DNA of 64,000 nucleotides. It comes from Sporobacter sp963663605 (GTDB taxonomy: Bacteria; Bacillota; Clostridia; Oscillospirales; Oscillospiraceae). Every line of letters begins with the position of its first letter. The first letter of the stretch is position 1. A model generated the notes under the pieces. The model saw only the letters and a program-made list of their open reading frames with translations. It had not been told where the DNA came from and did not search any database. The position numbers were made by a program, and so were the translations under genes. The stretch is from contig CAXXVF010000002.1 in assembly GCA_963663605.2 (NCBI GenBank), positions 2,728,001-2,792,000 of the forward strand. Reading direction: 5' to 3'. This document shows, one piece after another, positions 33,846-42,535 of the stretch.

Positions 33846-34835
33846 ATGAAATTATGGAAGAAGATATTGATCATCAGTATCAGCGTCATCGTTGTAATCG
33901 CTGTGGTGGCCGGAGTATTTGTATTTTTGGAATTGTCGCAGATGAAGATGGTCGAGCCCGTTCAGGCAGTCGCTCCTGAAGACGAGACTTTTGAAACGAA
34001 CAGCAGCCCCGAACCGAGCGCAGACGTCACGCAGATGGAGCCGGAAGATGTCGTGTGGCCTTCGTATGCCGTACCGGAATTGGACAAGGATATTATAAAC
34101 ATCCTCCTTATCGGGCAGGACCGCAGGGAAGGCGAGGGACGTCAGCGGTCGGATACGATGATTATTGTCAGTTACAGCAAGGAATTCGGTACGGTCAAGC
34201 TGATCTCGCTGATGCGTGATATGTATGTACAGATCCCCGGCTACAGTGACAACAGGATCAACGCCACGTATCAATTCGGCGGAATGGAGCTCCTCGATCA
34301 GACAATAGAATTGAATTTCGGCGTCCATATCGACGGCAACTTCGAAGTTGACTTTGACGGCTTCAAAGAGATCGTTGATGTTCTGGGCGGCGTTGATATA
34401 ACGCTGTCGCAGACAGAGGCGGCGTATATCAACGATATTTGGGGGTATGAGCTGAAGGAGGGTATCAATCACCTCGATGGGGCACAGGCGCTGGTTTATT
34501 CACGTATTCGGTATGTAGGCAATTGTGACTATGAGCGTACCGAACGTCAAAGGACCGTTTTGACGCAGGTGCTCAACGGAATAATGCGGCTGGATACAGC
34601 ATCGAAGCTGCAGCTTGTGGATGAAATTCTGCCGTATCTCACAACGGATATGTCCAAGCAAGACATCATAAACACCATAATGGCGATCCTTCAGAACGGG
34701 GTCGACGGGATAAAGACGTATCGGATCCCGGAAGATGGCGCCTATACGGCGGCCTGGATCCGGGGGATGGATGTGCTTGTGCCCGATCTGGACAAAAACC
34801 GTACGGCGCTCGACGCCTATATTAATGAAAGCTGA
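33846..34835 (+). CDS. LytR-CpsA-Psr (LCP) family cell-wall ligase
   Basis: A 329-residue protein anchored by one N-terminal helix (residues 7-28) with an acidic linker and an extracellular LCP domain. Signature segments are LLIGQDRREGEGRQRSDTMI and SLMRDMYVQIPGYSDNRINATYQFGG, with the polyprenyl-phosphate-binding arginines and aspartates, and YSRIRYVGNCDYERTERQR. LCP enzymes transfer lipid-linked wall polymers to peptidoglycan. Transcribed alone; the ribosome binding site is weak. Confidence 0.92.
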   Translation: MKLWKKILIISISVIVVIAVVAGVFVFLELSQMKMVEPVQAVAPEDETFETNSSPEPSADVTQMEPEDVVWPSYAVPELDKDIINILLIGQDRREGEGRQRSDTMIIVSYSKEFGTVKLISLMRDMYVQIPGYSDNRINATYQFGGMELLDQTIELNFGVHIDGNFEVDFDGFKEIVDVLGGVDITLSQTEAAYINDIWGYELKEGINHLDGAQALVYSRIRYVGNCDYERTERQRTVLTQVLNGIMRLDTASKLQLVDEILPYLTTDMSKQDIINTIMAILQNGVDGIKTYRIPEDGAYTAAWIRGMDVLVPDLDKNRTALDAYINES

Positions 34836-34854
34836 AGATTTAAAACAAGACATG

Positions 34855-34881
34855 GCGGCGGGGCTTTTTAAGCCCCGCCGC
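34855..34881 (+). terminator. Intrinsic terminator
   Basis: GCGGCGGGGCTT (34855-34866) and AAGCCCCGCCGC (34870-34881) followed by TTTTGCTTG, after the LCP gene and converging on the last gene of the Tad locus. Confidence 0.85.
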
Positions 34882-34915
34882 TTTTGCTTGTGTGAAATTG
34901 TGACCGGAGAGGTTG

Positions 34916-36046
34916 TTATTCAACGAGCTTAATTGTATTTGCAGGCAGGCATTCCAGATCGCCTTCCTGGGGACAAATGCTTATGCTGCTGCCGTTTAAC
35001 TGAATTTTATCGGCAATAAGCCGGCCGTTGATAACAACGCTTGAAGCGTTAATCTGGATGGTCCCGTTCGGGGCATAAATGATCCCGTCAAGCTGGACAT
35101 TTGAACCGTTTACTTGGATATCACCGTTTGCGGAATAAAAACAGACCGCGTCGTTTGACGAATTCACGATGCTGCTGCCATTGAACTGGATGTCTCCGGT
35201 AGCAAGTATAACGCCTTGACCGTTGATCTGACTGCCGCTGAACATCAGGTCGCCGTCCACATAAAGCGGCGAATCCACATTGATACTGTTGCCGTTGAAC
35301 ATGGTGTAGCCGGTATACACCTGTCCCCCTGATTCGGCGTCCAGCTGAACCTGGTCGGAAAAATCGGGCATATCTATGACGGGTGCGGGGCTGATGATCT
35401 GGTTTGTGATGTTAATATTGCTCCCGTGTGCGGTAATACTCGCACCCCGGCATGTGTCAATCGTGATGGTTGAGCCGTATGCATAGAAATTCGATACAGC
35501 TTCAGCCGCAGTGATGGTCTGACTGGAACCGTTGAGCTGCAGCGTGGAGTTTGAATGCACACTGCCCTCAATAGATAAGCTGGAGGTGCTGAACATCAAA
35601 CCGTTGGTGGTGTTGCCGTGAAAAACCGCGTAATCAAAAGGACCGCCGGACATGCCGCTTCTCTCGGCTACGGCGCGAGCCGATATGGAGGCGGACGTAA
35701 ATCCCAAAACGCGCGCGAACGTGTATTCAACCGTTTGTGTGCACACGACCTCGATTTTTTTTAAATCGCCGTTATATGGGGTGCTGACGGAGAGCTCCGT
35801 TTCTCCGACCCCGTTTAACCCGGCATAGCCGACTGCGGTATTTATCGCCGCGCTCGTAAGAGGCAATTCCATTGCTCCGGATAATGCTGCGGAATCCGCA
35901 GCGTTCTGCAGCTGGCTTTTTGCTGCCGAAAGTCTGCCGATATCAACGGCAAAGGCGGCAACGATACATAAAACAATAAAAACAAGAGCCAGCAATATAA
36001 CCGACTGACCCGCTTCGTTTTTCAGCAATTTTTTTACTAAAACCAT
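34916..36046 (-). CDS. TadG-like protein with Asn/Gly-rich beta-helix-like region (distal copy)
   Basis: A 376-residue envelope protein. The first 130 residues match the TadG N-terminal module: a membrane helix (ILLALVFIVLCIVAAFAVDIG) followed by LSAAKSQLQNAADSAALSGA. After residue 150 the sequence turns into irregular short repeats of the form xxINGSSI / LNGSS / FNGNSI, at least ten, a pattern expected of a right-handed beta-helix or bactofilin-like ladder. A classic TadG would have a von Willebrand A domain instead. Last gene of the Tad locus; an adhesive or pilus-associated surface role is inferred. The start has AAAGGA upstream. Confidence 0.7.
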   Translation of the reverse strand: MVLVKKLLKNEAGQSVILLALVFIVLCIVAAFAVDIGRLSAAKSQLQNAADSAALSGAMELPLTSAAINTAVGYAGLNGVGETELSVSTPYNGDLKKIEVVCTQTVEYTFARVLGFTSASISARAVAERSGMSGGPFDYAVFHGNTTNGLMFSTSSLSIEGSVHSNSTLQLNGSSQTITAAEAVSNFYAYGSTITIDTCRGASITAHGSNINITNQIISPAPVIDMPDFSDQVQLDAESGGQVYTGYTMFNGNSINVDSPLYVDGDLMFSGSQINGQGVILATGDIQFNGSSIVNSSNDAVCFYSANGDIQVNGSNVQLDGIIYAPNGTIQINASSVVINGRLIADKIQLNGSSISICPQEGDLECLPANTIKLVE

Positions 36047-36196
36047 ATAATATATTTCCTTTGCATTCGCTAATAAATCTTAATTATTAGCGCGTAAATA
36101 ATGCGTAGGGAACAATTGATTAACAGGATATTTGCCTGATTGCCGCTAAGTTTTCGCCGCAGTTTTGTCAGAAGCACGAGCGCGCGCAACCGACGG

Positions 36197-37282
36197 TCAT
36201 TCAACGAGCATGATTTCCGTTTCCGGGATGCCGTGCGTCGCGTCGGAGTCATAAATAATATTCAATCCGCCGTTTCCGGAAATCGTATTGCCTATAACGC
36301 TGCCGTAGACTGCGCCGATGTCGCCGTTGAAACAGATATCGCCTGTCCCAGCATACAGGATGCCCCTGAAAACACCGCCGCCGCCGTTAAAGGTGATATT
36401 ACCCGACAGCGAACAAAGAGCTACGGTATCGCTCGTCCCCATATCAACACTGCCGCCGTTGAATTCAATATTGCCGGTGATAATGATACAGCCGAGTGTA
36501 CAGACGCCGGTGCCGTTAATAATCAGATTGCCGTCGATCAGAACCGTTTCCTCCGGGAACGCTGCGAGCATCGTGTTCAGCTGATCCGGCGACATGGTGT
36601 ATGTACTGCCGTCATAGTCGGCGCCGTAGGCGAGTAGCGTCGCTTCGTCCAATAAGATCGCTAATTCTACAATGTTCGAGAAATCCGGCATTTCCAAAAC
36701 ATGATAATTGGGAACTTTTTGCGTCGCGGTGATTTTTCCGTCAATAATGCCGGCAGCGGTGACCGTGCCGTTGACGGTAGCGATATTTTTAATGTTGTAG
36801 TTGGCGTGGATGTCGCCGCTCACGAAGTTTTGGCCTGTGAACTGCAAAAGGTCGATACTGCTGGCGGAGAAAAGCGCATAGTCATACGGCCCTAATACAC
36901 TCGTCACGATAGCCGAGGCTTTTGCAGATACCGTCCGGCTGCGGCTGGACATGATCGCGCGCGCAAAGTTATAGTCCACTTCCATTCTGGCGGTGACCGT
37001 AACTTTTCTATTGCCGTCGTAGGTTTCAAAAGACTGCAGGACAGCCCCTGGGGTATTGGCTTGCAGATATTTTGAAGCAGCTGTCTGTGCCGCAGCGACA
37101 TCATCCGGTAGACAGGCGGCCGCAGCAAGACAGGCGGCATCTGCAGCGTTTTGCAGCAGACGCTTTTGACTGGCCATATTTCCGTAGTCGATGACCATGG
37201 CGGAGAAACCGACGAGTACAACCATCAGTAATGCCACGACAACGGCTATTGAGCCGGTTTCTTTTCTGTTGAGCCGTTTCAC
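36197..37282 (-). CDS. TadG-like protein with beta-helix-like region (proximal copy)
   Basis: A 361-residue paralogue of the distal protein: membrane helix (IAVVVALLMVVLVGFSAMVIDYG), the MASQKRLLQNAADAACLAAAACLP module, then repeats such as TFNGGG, EFNGGS, CFNGDI and LIINGTG. The two differ enough that the duplication is not recent. The start is GTG at 37282 with AAGGTGA upstream, 27 nt after the coiled-coil gene. The 150-nt gap to the distal copy shows nothing recognisable. Confidence 0.7.
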   Translation of the reverse strand: MKRLNRKETGSIAVVVALLMVVLVGFSAMVIDYGNMASQKRLLQNAADAACLAAAACLPDDVAAAQTAASKYLQANTPGAVLQSFETYDGNRKVTVTARMEVDYNFARAIMSSRSRTVSAKASAIVTSVLGPYDYALFSASSIDLLQFTGQNFVSGDIHANYNIKNIATVNGTVTAAGIIDGKITATQKVPNYHVLEMPDFSNIVELAILLDEATLLAYGADYDGSTYTMSPDQLNTMLAAFPEETVLIDGNLIINGTGVCTLGCIIITGNIEFNGGSVDMGTSDTVALCSLSGNITFNGGGGVFRGILYAGTGDICFNGDIGAVYGSVIGNTISGNGGLNIIYDSDATHGIPETEIMLVE

Positions 37283-37308
37283 GTCAGATCACCTTACCTG
37301 TATCTGTT

Positions 37309-38649
37309 TTATGAAGCCGATATGTTCGTCCCTTCATTCGGCTCGTTCATAACGGGCTCTTTTAATCCCGATTGTTTTTGCATCAGTGATATTTTTTTGT
37401 TCAGTTCGTCAAACTTTCTGGTGGCAATCAGTTTTTCAACTGTCTGCTCAGATTTTTCATTAAGCAGCTGGACAATCCGCTTGTTATCCGATTCCAGATT
37501 GCTGGACAGAGTGCTGTTGGCGCTCATCAGTTTTTCATTCTGTTCCGTGAGGGACCTCAGGGCATTATTGATCTGCTCCATACTGTAGCGGAGCGTTTCG
37601 TTTTCCTCTGCCAAGGTGTTTATTTTATTGCTTTTTTGATCGAGTTCATTGTTTTGCCGGTCAATGATTTCCGCTTTGAGGGCGGCGTTTGACATAAGTT
37701 CGCTGATTTTAACGGTAAGTTTTGTCAGCTCTCCCTTCGACAGTGCTTTATTCAACTGCTCTATCTCTTGCCTTTGTTCCTCAATTGTTTTGGAAAACTG
37801 CGCATTGAGTTCCCGCTGGTTATTCGTTTCCGTCTTTTCTATAACAAGCAATTCACTTTGGGTTTTTACATCCTGCCGTGTATTATCAAGCGCTGCTTTT
37901 GCCTGGAATAAATCTTTCTCCAGACGCTCAATACGGGTATCCTGTTGTTTTCTCTTGTTTAGCAGGTCACTGTTTTCGCGGTCAAGCATTGACAACTTAT
38001 TCAAAAGATCCTGAGACGGCTTATAGTCTTTTGCATCCTGACGGACTTTTTCCAGTTCCGCTTTTGCTTCTGATAAATCTTTTTCTAAACATTCAATGCA
38101 CGCGGTTTGCTGCATTCCCGCTTCTTTTAAGGCTCCGTTTTCACCGTCAAGTTTTGATAATGTATCCAGCAAATCCTGAGAAGACTCGTTATTCTTTTCG
38201 TCCTGGCGCGCTTTTTCCAGCGCCGCTTTCGTTTCGGATAGATCCTTCTCCAGATGTTCAAAACGCGTTTCCAGCTGTTCGTTTGAGGTTTTAAGATCTT
38301 TATTCTCAGTTTTTATTTCCGATAGTTGTTTTTTTAAATCTTCGGACGCTTCGTCTTTGCTTTTGAGCGAATCCGAAATAGCCTGAAAATCCGATTCGAC
38401 TTGAGTGATTTTCTCCAGCAGGCGTTCGTTTTCTTTTTTCAGAGTCTCTTTTTCAGTCAATACGGACTGCATATTACTGTTGAACGTTTCGGCATATTTT
38501 TGCTGCTTCTCATGCAGCAGATTTATGTATTCCATGACGGATTTTTTTGTATACCCACCCATAGCGCTTTTCAGATGCTCATTGAGGTCTTCCTCGACTG
38601 TACGCTGCCGCAGTACACTCAAATGATTTTTTTCAAGCTTTTCCGCCAT
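37309..38649 (-). CDS. Long coiled-coil protein with DivIVA-like N-terminus
   Basis: A 446-residue, highly charged protein that is almost wholly heptad-repeat coiled coil from about residue 45 to 430, with two similar internal blocks (IECLEKDLSEAKAELEKVRQD and IERLEKDLFQAKAALDNTRQD, near residues 190 and 245). The segment AMGGYTKKSVMEYINLLHEK near residue 30 resembles the membrane-curvature-sensing start of DivIVA/GpsB proteins. Within the Tad locus it could act as a polar or septal scaffold for the pilus machine; this is inference. ATG 38649 has GGGAG 8 nt upstream and overlaps the DUF192 gene by 17 nt. Confidence 0.6.
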   Translation of the reverse strand: MAEKLEKNHLSVLRQRTVEEDLNEHLKSAMGGYTKKSVMEYINLLHEKQQKYAETFNSNMQSVLTEKETLKKENERLLEKITQVESDFQAISDSLKSKDEASEDLKKQLSEIKTENKDLKTSNEQLETRFEHLEKDLSETKAALEKARQDEKNNESSQDLLDTLSKLDGENGALKEAGMQQTACIECLEKDLSEAKAELEKVRQDAKDYKPSQDLLNKLSMLDRENSDLLNKRKQQDTRIERLEKDLFQAKAALDNTRQDVKTQSELLVIEKTETNNQRELNAQFSKTIEEQRQEIEQLNKALSKGELTKLTVKISELMSNAALKAEIIDRQNNELDQKSNKINTLAEENETLRYSMEQINNALRSLTEQNEKLMSANSTLSSNLESDNKRIVQLLNEKSEQTVEKLIATRKFDELNKKISLMQKQSGLKEPVMNEPNEGTNISAS

Positions 38650-38998
38650 GATGCTCACTCCCTTTGTGATCTGTAATGCCTAACGAAATTTTCATGCCCG
38701 GCTTGACTGAGGATGCAGTGCCCGACCGAAGTTCAAGTACGTGTTTTGTGCCTTTAAACCATTTACCTATACGCCAGGGCTTCAGCGTTTCGGTGCCGAG
38801 TACGGTCATATTTTTAGAAATATAAATCGTATCAATCGGAATTTTCATGAAGAAACAATGCACAGCTGACGTTTTCAGCAGCAGGCCCTCGCCGGCTTCA
38901 AGCTGTTTCTTCCCCATAAGTCCGATAAAGCGCTTGAAAAAACTATCGGCAAGCCTGACTTTGTCGGCCAGAATGAAGTCTCCGCAGTATATGGTCAT
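38633..38998 (-). CDS. DUF192 protein
   Basis: A 121-residue small beta-rich domain of the DUF192 family: ADSFFKRFIGLMGKKQL, VHCFFMKIPIDTIYISKN and VLELRSGTASSVKPGMKI are characteristic. The function of the family is unknown. Unlike many members it shows no signal peptide from this start. ATG 38998 is chosen because AAGGAG lies 5 nt upstream; the open frame to 39052 overlaps the tadC side without a ribosome binding site. It is embedded in the Tad operon and overlaps the next gene, so it is likely co-translated. Confidence 0.8.
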   Translation of the reverse strand: MTIYCGDFILADKVRLADSFFKRFIGLMGKKQLEAGEGLLLKTSAVHCFFMKIPIDTIYISKNMTVLGTETLKPWRIGKWFKGTKHVLELRSGTASSVKPGMKISLGITDHKGSEHHGGKA

Positions 38999-39064
38999 AA
39001 TTGCTCCTTTTTGCCGGGCGGATATAGACGGGCTGAATCGGATAATTGGCAAAACAAATACCTG

Positions 39065-40003
39065 TCAGCCGCGGAATACCTGAAGAACGTTCACGATCGC
39101 CGGCCCGAGCAAAATGATGAATATGACCGGGAAAATGAATAAAACCATCGGAAAAAGCATCTTGACGGATACCTTCATGGCCTTTTCCTGCACTTTGGCC
39201 TTGCGGGCCTGCCGCATGGCCGCTGCCTGAGAACGCAGGACGTTCTTCATGGAGATGCCCAGTTGTGAGGCCTGCACCAAAGACCCTACGAAGGATTTGA
39301 TTTCCTCGATATCGCAACGTTGTCCCAAGAGCGTCAGGGCGTCTTTTCGGGATCGGCCCATCGCCATTTCCCGGTATGTGACAGTCAGTTCGTCAACAAG
39401 GGGGCCATCCATATTGGTCGTAATATGTTGGACAGCCTGTTCAAAGCCCAGACCGGCCTCGACGCTGACGCTGAGGAGATCGAGTACATCCGGGAGCTGT
39501 TGCTCCATAAGTTTTTTTCTTCTTGTGATAGACTTAACCAGAAGAAAACGCATAATGACATAGCCTACAAAAAAGCCGATGGACGTGCCGAAGAAAGCGC
39601 CGTTTGCCGATGCGCCGAAAATTAGCGGTAATGCCATAAATATCGCGGTCGATACTAAAATGACGAGCAGCCGGATCACGCTGTATTCTGCCGCGCTGAT
39701 ACTAAAGCCGGCCTGCGCGAGCATTTTTTTGAGTTTAGTGGTTTGCCGGTTTTTATCCGCGTCTGTATTATTGTCTTTTTTGCTGACGAGTTTTGAGATC
39801 ATGGATCTAAAAAGCGGCTTAAAAAACCTTTCCGATATCGGTTTGGTAATTTCCTCATCGGCTTTGAATGATTTTTGCTTTGTTTTGCCGACCGAATCAA
39901 GACGACGCCGTATGGTGTCGCGATATTCGCCTTGGTGGCTGAAGACGATCACTATGAATAGATAAATCGCAAGACCTGAAATTACGGCCGCAAATATCTG
40001 CAT
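39065..40003 (-). CDS. tadC: Tad pilus inner-membrane platform protein TadC
   Basis: A 312-residue type II secretion F-domain protein with an N-terminal helix, helices around 105-155, the GSPF domain (LPDVLDLLSVSVEAGLGFEQAVQHI) and a final hydrophobic pair (LFPMVLFIFPVIFIILLGPAIV). With TadB it makes the platform on which the TadA ATPase assembles Flp pilin. ATG 40003 has GGGAGG upstream. It follows tadB after 33 nt. Confidence 0.92.
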   Translation of the reverse strand: MQIFAAVISGLAIYLFIVIVFSHQGEYRDTIRRRLDSVGKTKQKSFKADEEITKPISERFFKPLFRSMISKLVSKKDNNTDADKNRQTTKLKKMLAQAGFSISAAEYSVIRLLVILVSTAIFMALPLIFGASANGAFFGTSIGFFVGYVIMRFLLVKSITRRKKLMEQQLPDVLDLLSVSVEAGLGFEQAVQHITTNMDGPLVDELTVTYREMAMGRSRKDALTLLGQRCDIEEIKSFVGSLVQASQLGISMKNVLRSQAAAMRQARKAKVQEKAMKVSVKMLFPMVLFIFPVIFIILLGPAIVNVLQVFRG

Positions 40004-40036
40004 GTCTGATCCTCCCTTTCATCGAGGCTTTTACCC

Positions 40037-41005
40037 TTAATACTTGATGTCTACGACTTTTCTGACTGCCAAAAAACCGATGATTTCCAATACAACGCCA
40101 ACAGCAAGCATGATCTTGCCGAGCACATCGTCAAAGAATGCCTTGATAAATGAAGGATTCATAAGCATAAGCATAAGCGCAATCACAACGGGCAGCAGTC
40201 CGATAATAAGGCCAGACATGCGTCCTTGCGCCGTCAGCACACGGACCTCGTCGCGTATTTTTATTCGGTCTTTGATCGTTGCGGAGATGTTATCGAGGAT
40301 ATCGGTCATATTGGCGCCGACCTGGCTGGAGGTGACGACAGCGGAGACTAAAAGCCCGAGGTCGGGGTTTTCGGTACGCTCAACCATATGATTTAAAGCT
40401 TCTTCCAGACCGACTCCGAACCGCATCTCCCGAAGGACGATCGAAAACTCGTTGGAAAGCGGCGGCTGCATGTCTTTTGCCACGCTTTCCATCGCCTGCT
40501 GAAAAGAGTATCCGGACTTGATACAGTTTCCCATGACGATTAGCGCTTCGCTCAGCTGCGTATTAAAAAGCTGCTGACGCTTTTTCCTTGCGCGCTGAAC
40601 CAAAAACGGCGGTATGACAAACCCGATGATTCCGGCGCTCGTGACTGAGATGAAACTTTTACCCAGAGCGGCCAGGATTGCTACGGGGATCAAAGTCATG
40701 CAGACCCAGGCCAAGAGGTATTCTTTGCCGGTCAGCTTTATGCCGGAAGCCGTGAGGCTGTCCTCAAACCGCTTGCTGATCAGCTTGCTTTGCTTTTTGT
40801 TGTTTTTGTCGGATTTTCGCTTTTCTCGCATGACATCGGTATGTATGCTGTCAAAATCTGTTTGTGACGACAGGCTTGACAGCCGCTTTTTGATTTTTTT
40901 AGTACCGGAGTCGCCGCCCGAGAAGGCTACGATCAGAGTGAAAACCGATACGGCAGCTAAAAGCGGCAGCAGCAACGGCAGAAACAGTTGTATGTATCCG
41001 CTCAT
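40037..41005 (-). CDS. tadB: Tad pilus inner-membrane platform protein TadB
   Basis: A 322-residue GSPF-domain protein paralogous to TadC: an N-terminal helix (LFLPLLLPLLAAVSVFTLIV), the F domain (LSEALIVMGNCIKSGYSFQQAM), the VLTAQGRMSGLIIGLLPVVIALML pair and a C-terminal helix. ATG 41005 has GGGAGG upstream. It lies 135 nt downstream of tadA; nothing was recognised in that gap. Confidence 0.92.
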   Translation of the reverse strand: MSGYIQLFLPLLLPLLAAVSVFTLIVAFSGGDSGTKKIKKRLSSLSSQTDFDSIHTDVMREKRKSDKNNKKQSKLISKRFEDSLTASGIKLTGKEYLLAWVCMTLIPVAILAALGKSFISVTSAGIIGFVIPPFLVQRARKKRQQLFNTQLSEALIVMGNCIKSGYSFQQAMESVAKDMQPPLSNEFSIVLREMRFGVGLEEALNHMVERTENPDLGLLVSAVVTSSQVGANMTDILDNISATIKDRIKIRDEVRVLTAQGRMSGLIIGLLPVVIALMLMLMNPSFIKAFFDDVLGKIMLAVGVVLEIIGFLAVRKVVDIKY

Positions 41006-41140
41006 AATAACCTCCCATACGGCTTAACTAAACATGAACTATAAGTTTTTATGCATGTGCATCGTCGTTCATCAACTTCGGTACCATTAAACGTCAGGTA
41101 ACTTTTTTTCGGGGCGGAGCCGCCTTTCACACAGTTAACC

Positions 41141-42496
41141 TCAGTTGGAAAACCATTCGTTTTGAACAAGTATTCCGGCGCTGCTGAGTTTTTCGGTGAA
41201 GCTCGGACGAATGCCCGTGGAGAGAAAACTGCCCTTGAGCATCCCCATGGCGTTGAGGCCTTCGGGCTTGTAAACATAGAGGTCCTGAAGCGTGATGGTA
41301 TCGCCCTCCATGCCGACGACTTCAGTAATATTCGTTATTTTCCTCGAGCCGTCTTTCATCCGGGCCTGCTGGACGATCAGATCCAAAGCCGACGAGATCT
41401 GTTCGCGGATAGCTTTCACTGGGATCTCCATTCCCGACATCAGGACCATCGTCTCCAGGCGCGAGAGCAGGTCCCTTGGCGTGTTGGCGTGCGCCGTTGT
41501 CAGAGAGCCGTCGTGTCCGGTGTTCATGGCCTGAAGCATGTCAAGCGTCTCGCCGGAGCGTACCTCTCCGACGACAATCCGGTCCGGCCTCATACGCAGT
41601 GAATTTCGCACGAGGTCACGGATGGTGATTTCACCGGCGCCCTCAATATTGGGCGGCCTGCTTTCCAGCGTAACAACGTGGTTCTGACGCAGCTGCAATT
41701 CCGCCGCGTCCTCTATGGTCACGATACGTTCGTTATTTGGAATATAGCCGGACAAAATGCTCAAAAGCGTCGTTTTACCGCTGCCCGTGCCGCCGGCTAC
41801 GATGATGTTCAGCCGTCCTTTGACGCAGGCTTCTAAAAACGACATCATTTTCGGTGAAACCGAGTTGAATTTAACGAGGTCTGCAACTGTCAGGGGGTTT
41901 TTTGAAAATTTCCGTATCGTTATAGTCGGGCCGCTCAAGGCCAGCGGGGGAATGATGATATTGACACGGGAGCCGTCTTTCAGCCGGGCATCCGCCATCG
42001 GGCTCGCTTCGTCGATACGGCGTCCGATGGAGCTGACGATCCGCTGAATCACATTATTCACGTGTTCGTCACTTTTAAAAGTGACGGAAGAGAGTTCGAT
42101 TTTTCCTCTTCGCTCGATATAGATGTGTTTGGGGCCGTTGACCATGATTTCCGTAATATCCTGATCGTCCAGAAGCGGTTCCAGCGGCCCGAGTCCGAGT
42201 ACGTCGTTGTAGATTTCCCGCACGACGCGCGTCCGGTCTGTCCGGGTCATATTGACGCCGTTGGCGGAAAGCAGCGCGTCCAGTGTTTGCAGGATATATT
42301 CTTCCTGGAGTTCCTCCGAACCGGGTTGCGACGTCTTGTTGTTCATGAACTCAATGAGTTCGGCATGCATATGTTCTTTGAGTTCGGCATATTCGTCTTT
42401 TACGCCAGCCGCAGTTGAGGCGTTATTGTCGGCTTCCGGGTTATCGATTGCGGGCTGCCCCGATTTTGTTTTTTCAAGTCTTTCAAGTAAATTCAT
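41141..42496 (-). CDS. tadA: Tad pilus assembly ATPase TadA (CpaF)
   Basis: A 451-residue secretion ATPase of the VirB11/GspE superfamily powering pilin assembly in the cytoplasm. Motifs: Walker A GGTGSGKTTLL, Asp box (IVTIEDAAELQL), Walker B-like RPDRIVVGEVRSGE and His box (GHDGSLTTAHANTPRD). The N-terminal about 90 residues are a linker region typical of CpaF. The start has GGGAGA upstream. It is the central engine of the locus. Confidence 0.95.
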   Translation of the reverse strand: MNLLERLEKTKSGQPAIDNPEADNNASTAAGVKDEYAELKEHMHAELIEFMNNKTSQPGSEELQEEYILQTLDALLSANGVNMTRTDRTRVVREIYNDVLGLGPLEPLLDDQDITEIMVNGPKHIYIERRGKIELSSVTFKSDEHVNNVIQRIVSSIGRRIDEASPMADARLKDGSRVNIIIPPLALSGPTITIRKFSKNPLTVADLVKFNSVSPKMMSFLEACVKGRLNIIVAGGTGSGKTTLLSILSGYIPNNERIVTIEDAAELQLRQNHVVTLESRPPNIEGAGEITIRDLVRNSLRMRPDRIVVGEVRSGETLDMLQAMNTGHDGSLTTAHANTPRDLLSRLETMVLMSGMEIPVKAIREQISSALDLIVQQARMKDGSRKITNITEVVGMEGDTITLQDLYVYKPEGLNAMGMLKGSFLSTGIRPSFTEKLSSAGILVQNEWFSN

Positions 42497-42535
42497 AATG
42501 CTGTTCTCCCTGATATGCGAAGAGACTGCGCCGGG

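Noticed and set aside
34916..36046. CRISPR or DNA tandem repeat
   Set aside because: The recurring NGSS-type units are protein-level repeats with varying DNA and spacing inside a coding frame.
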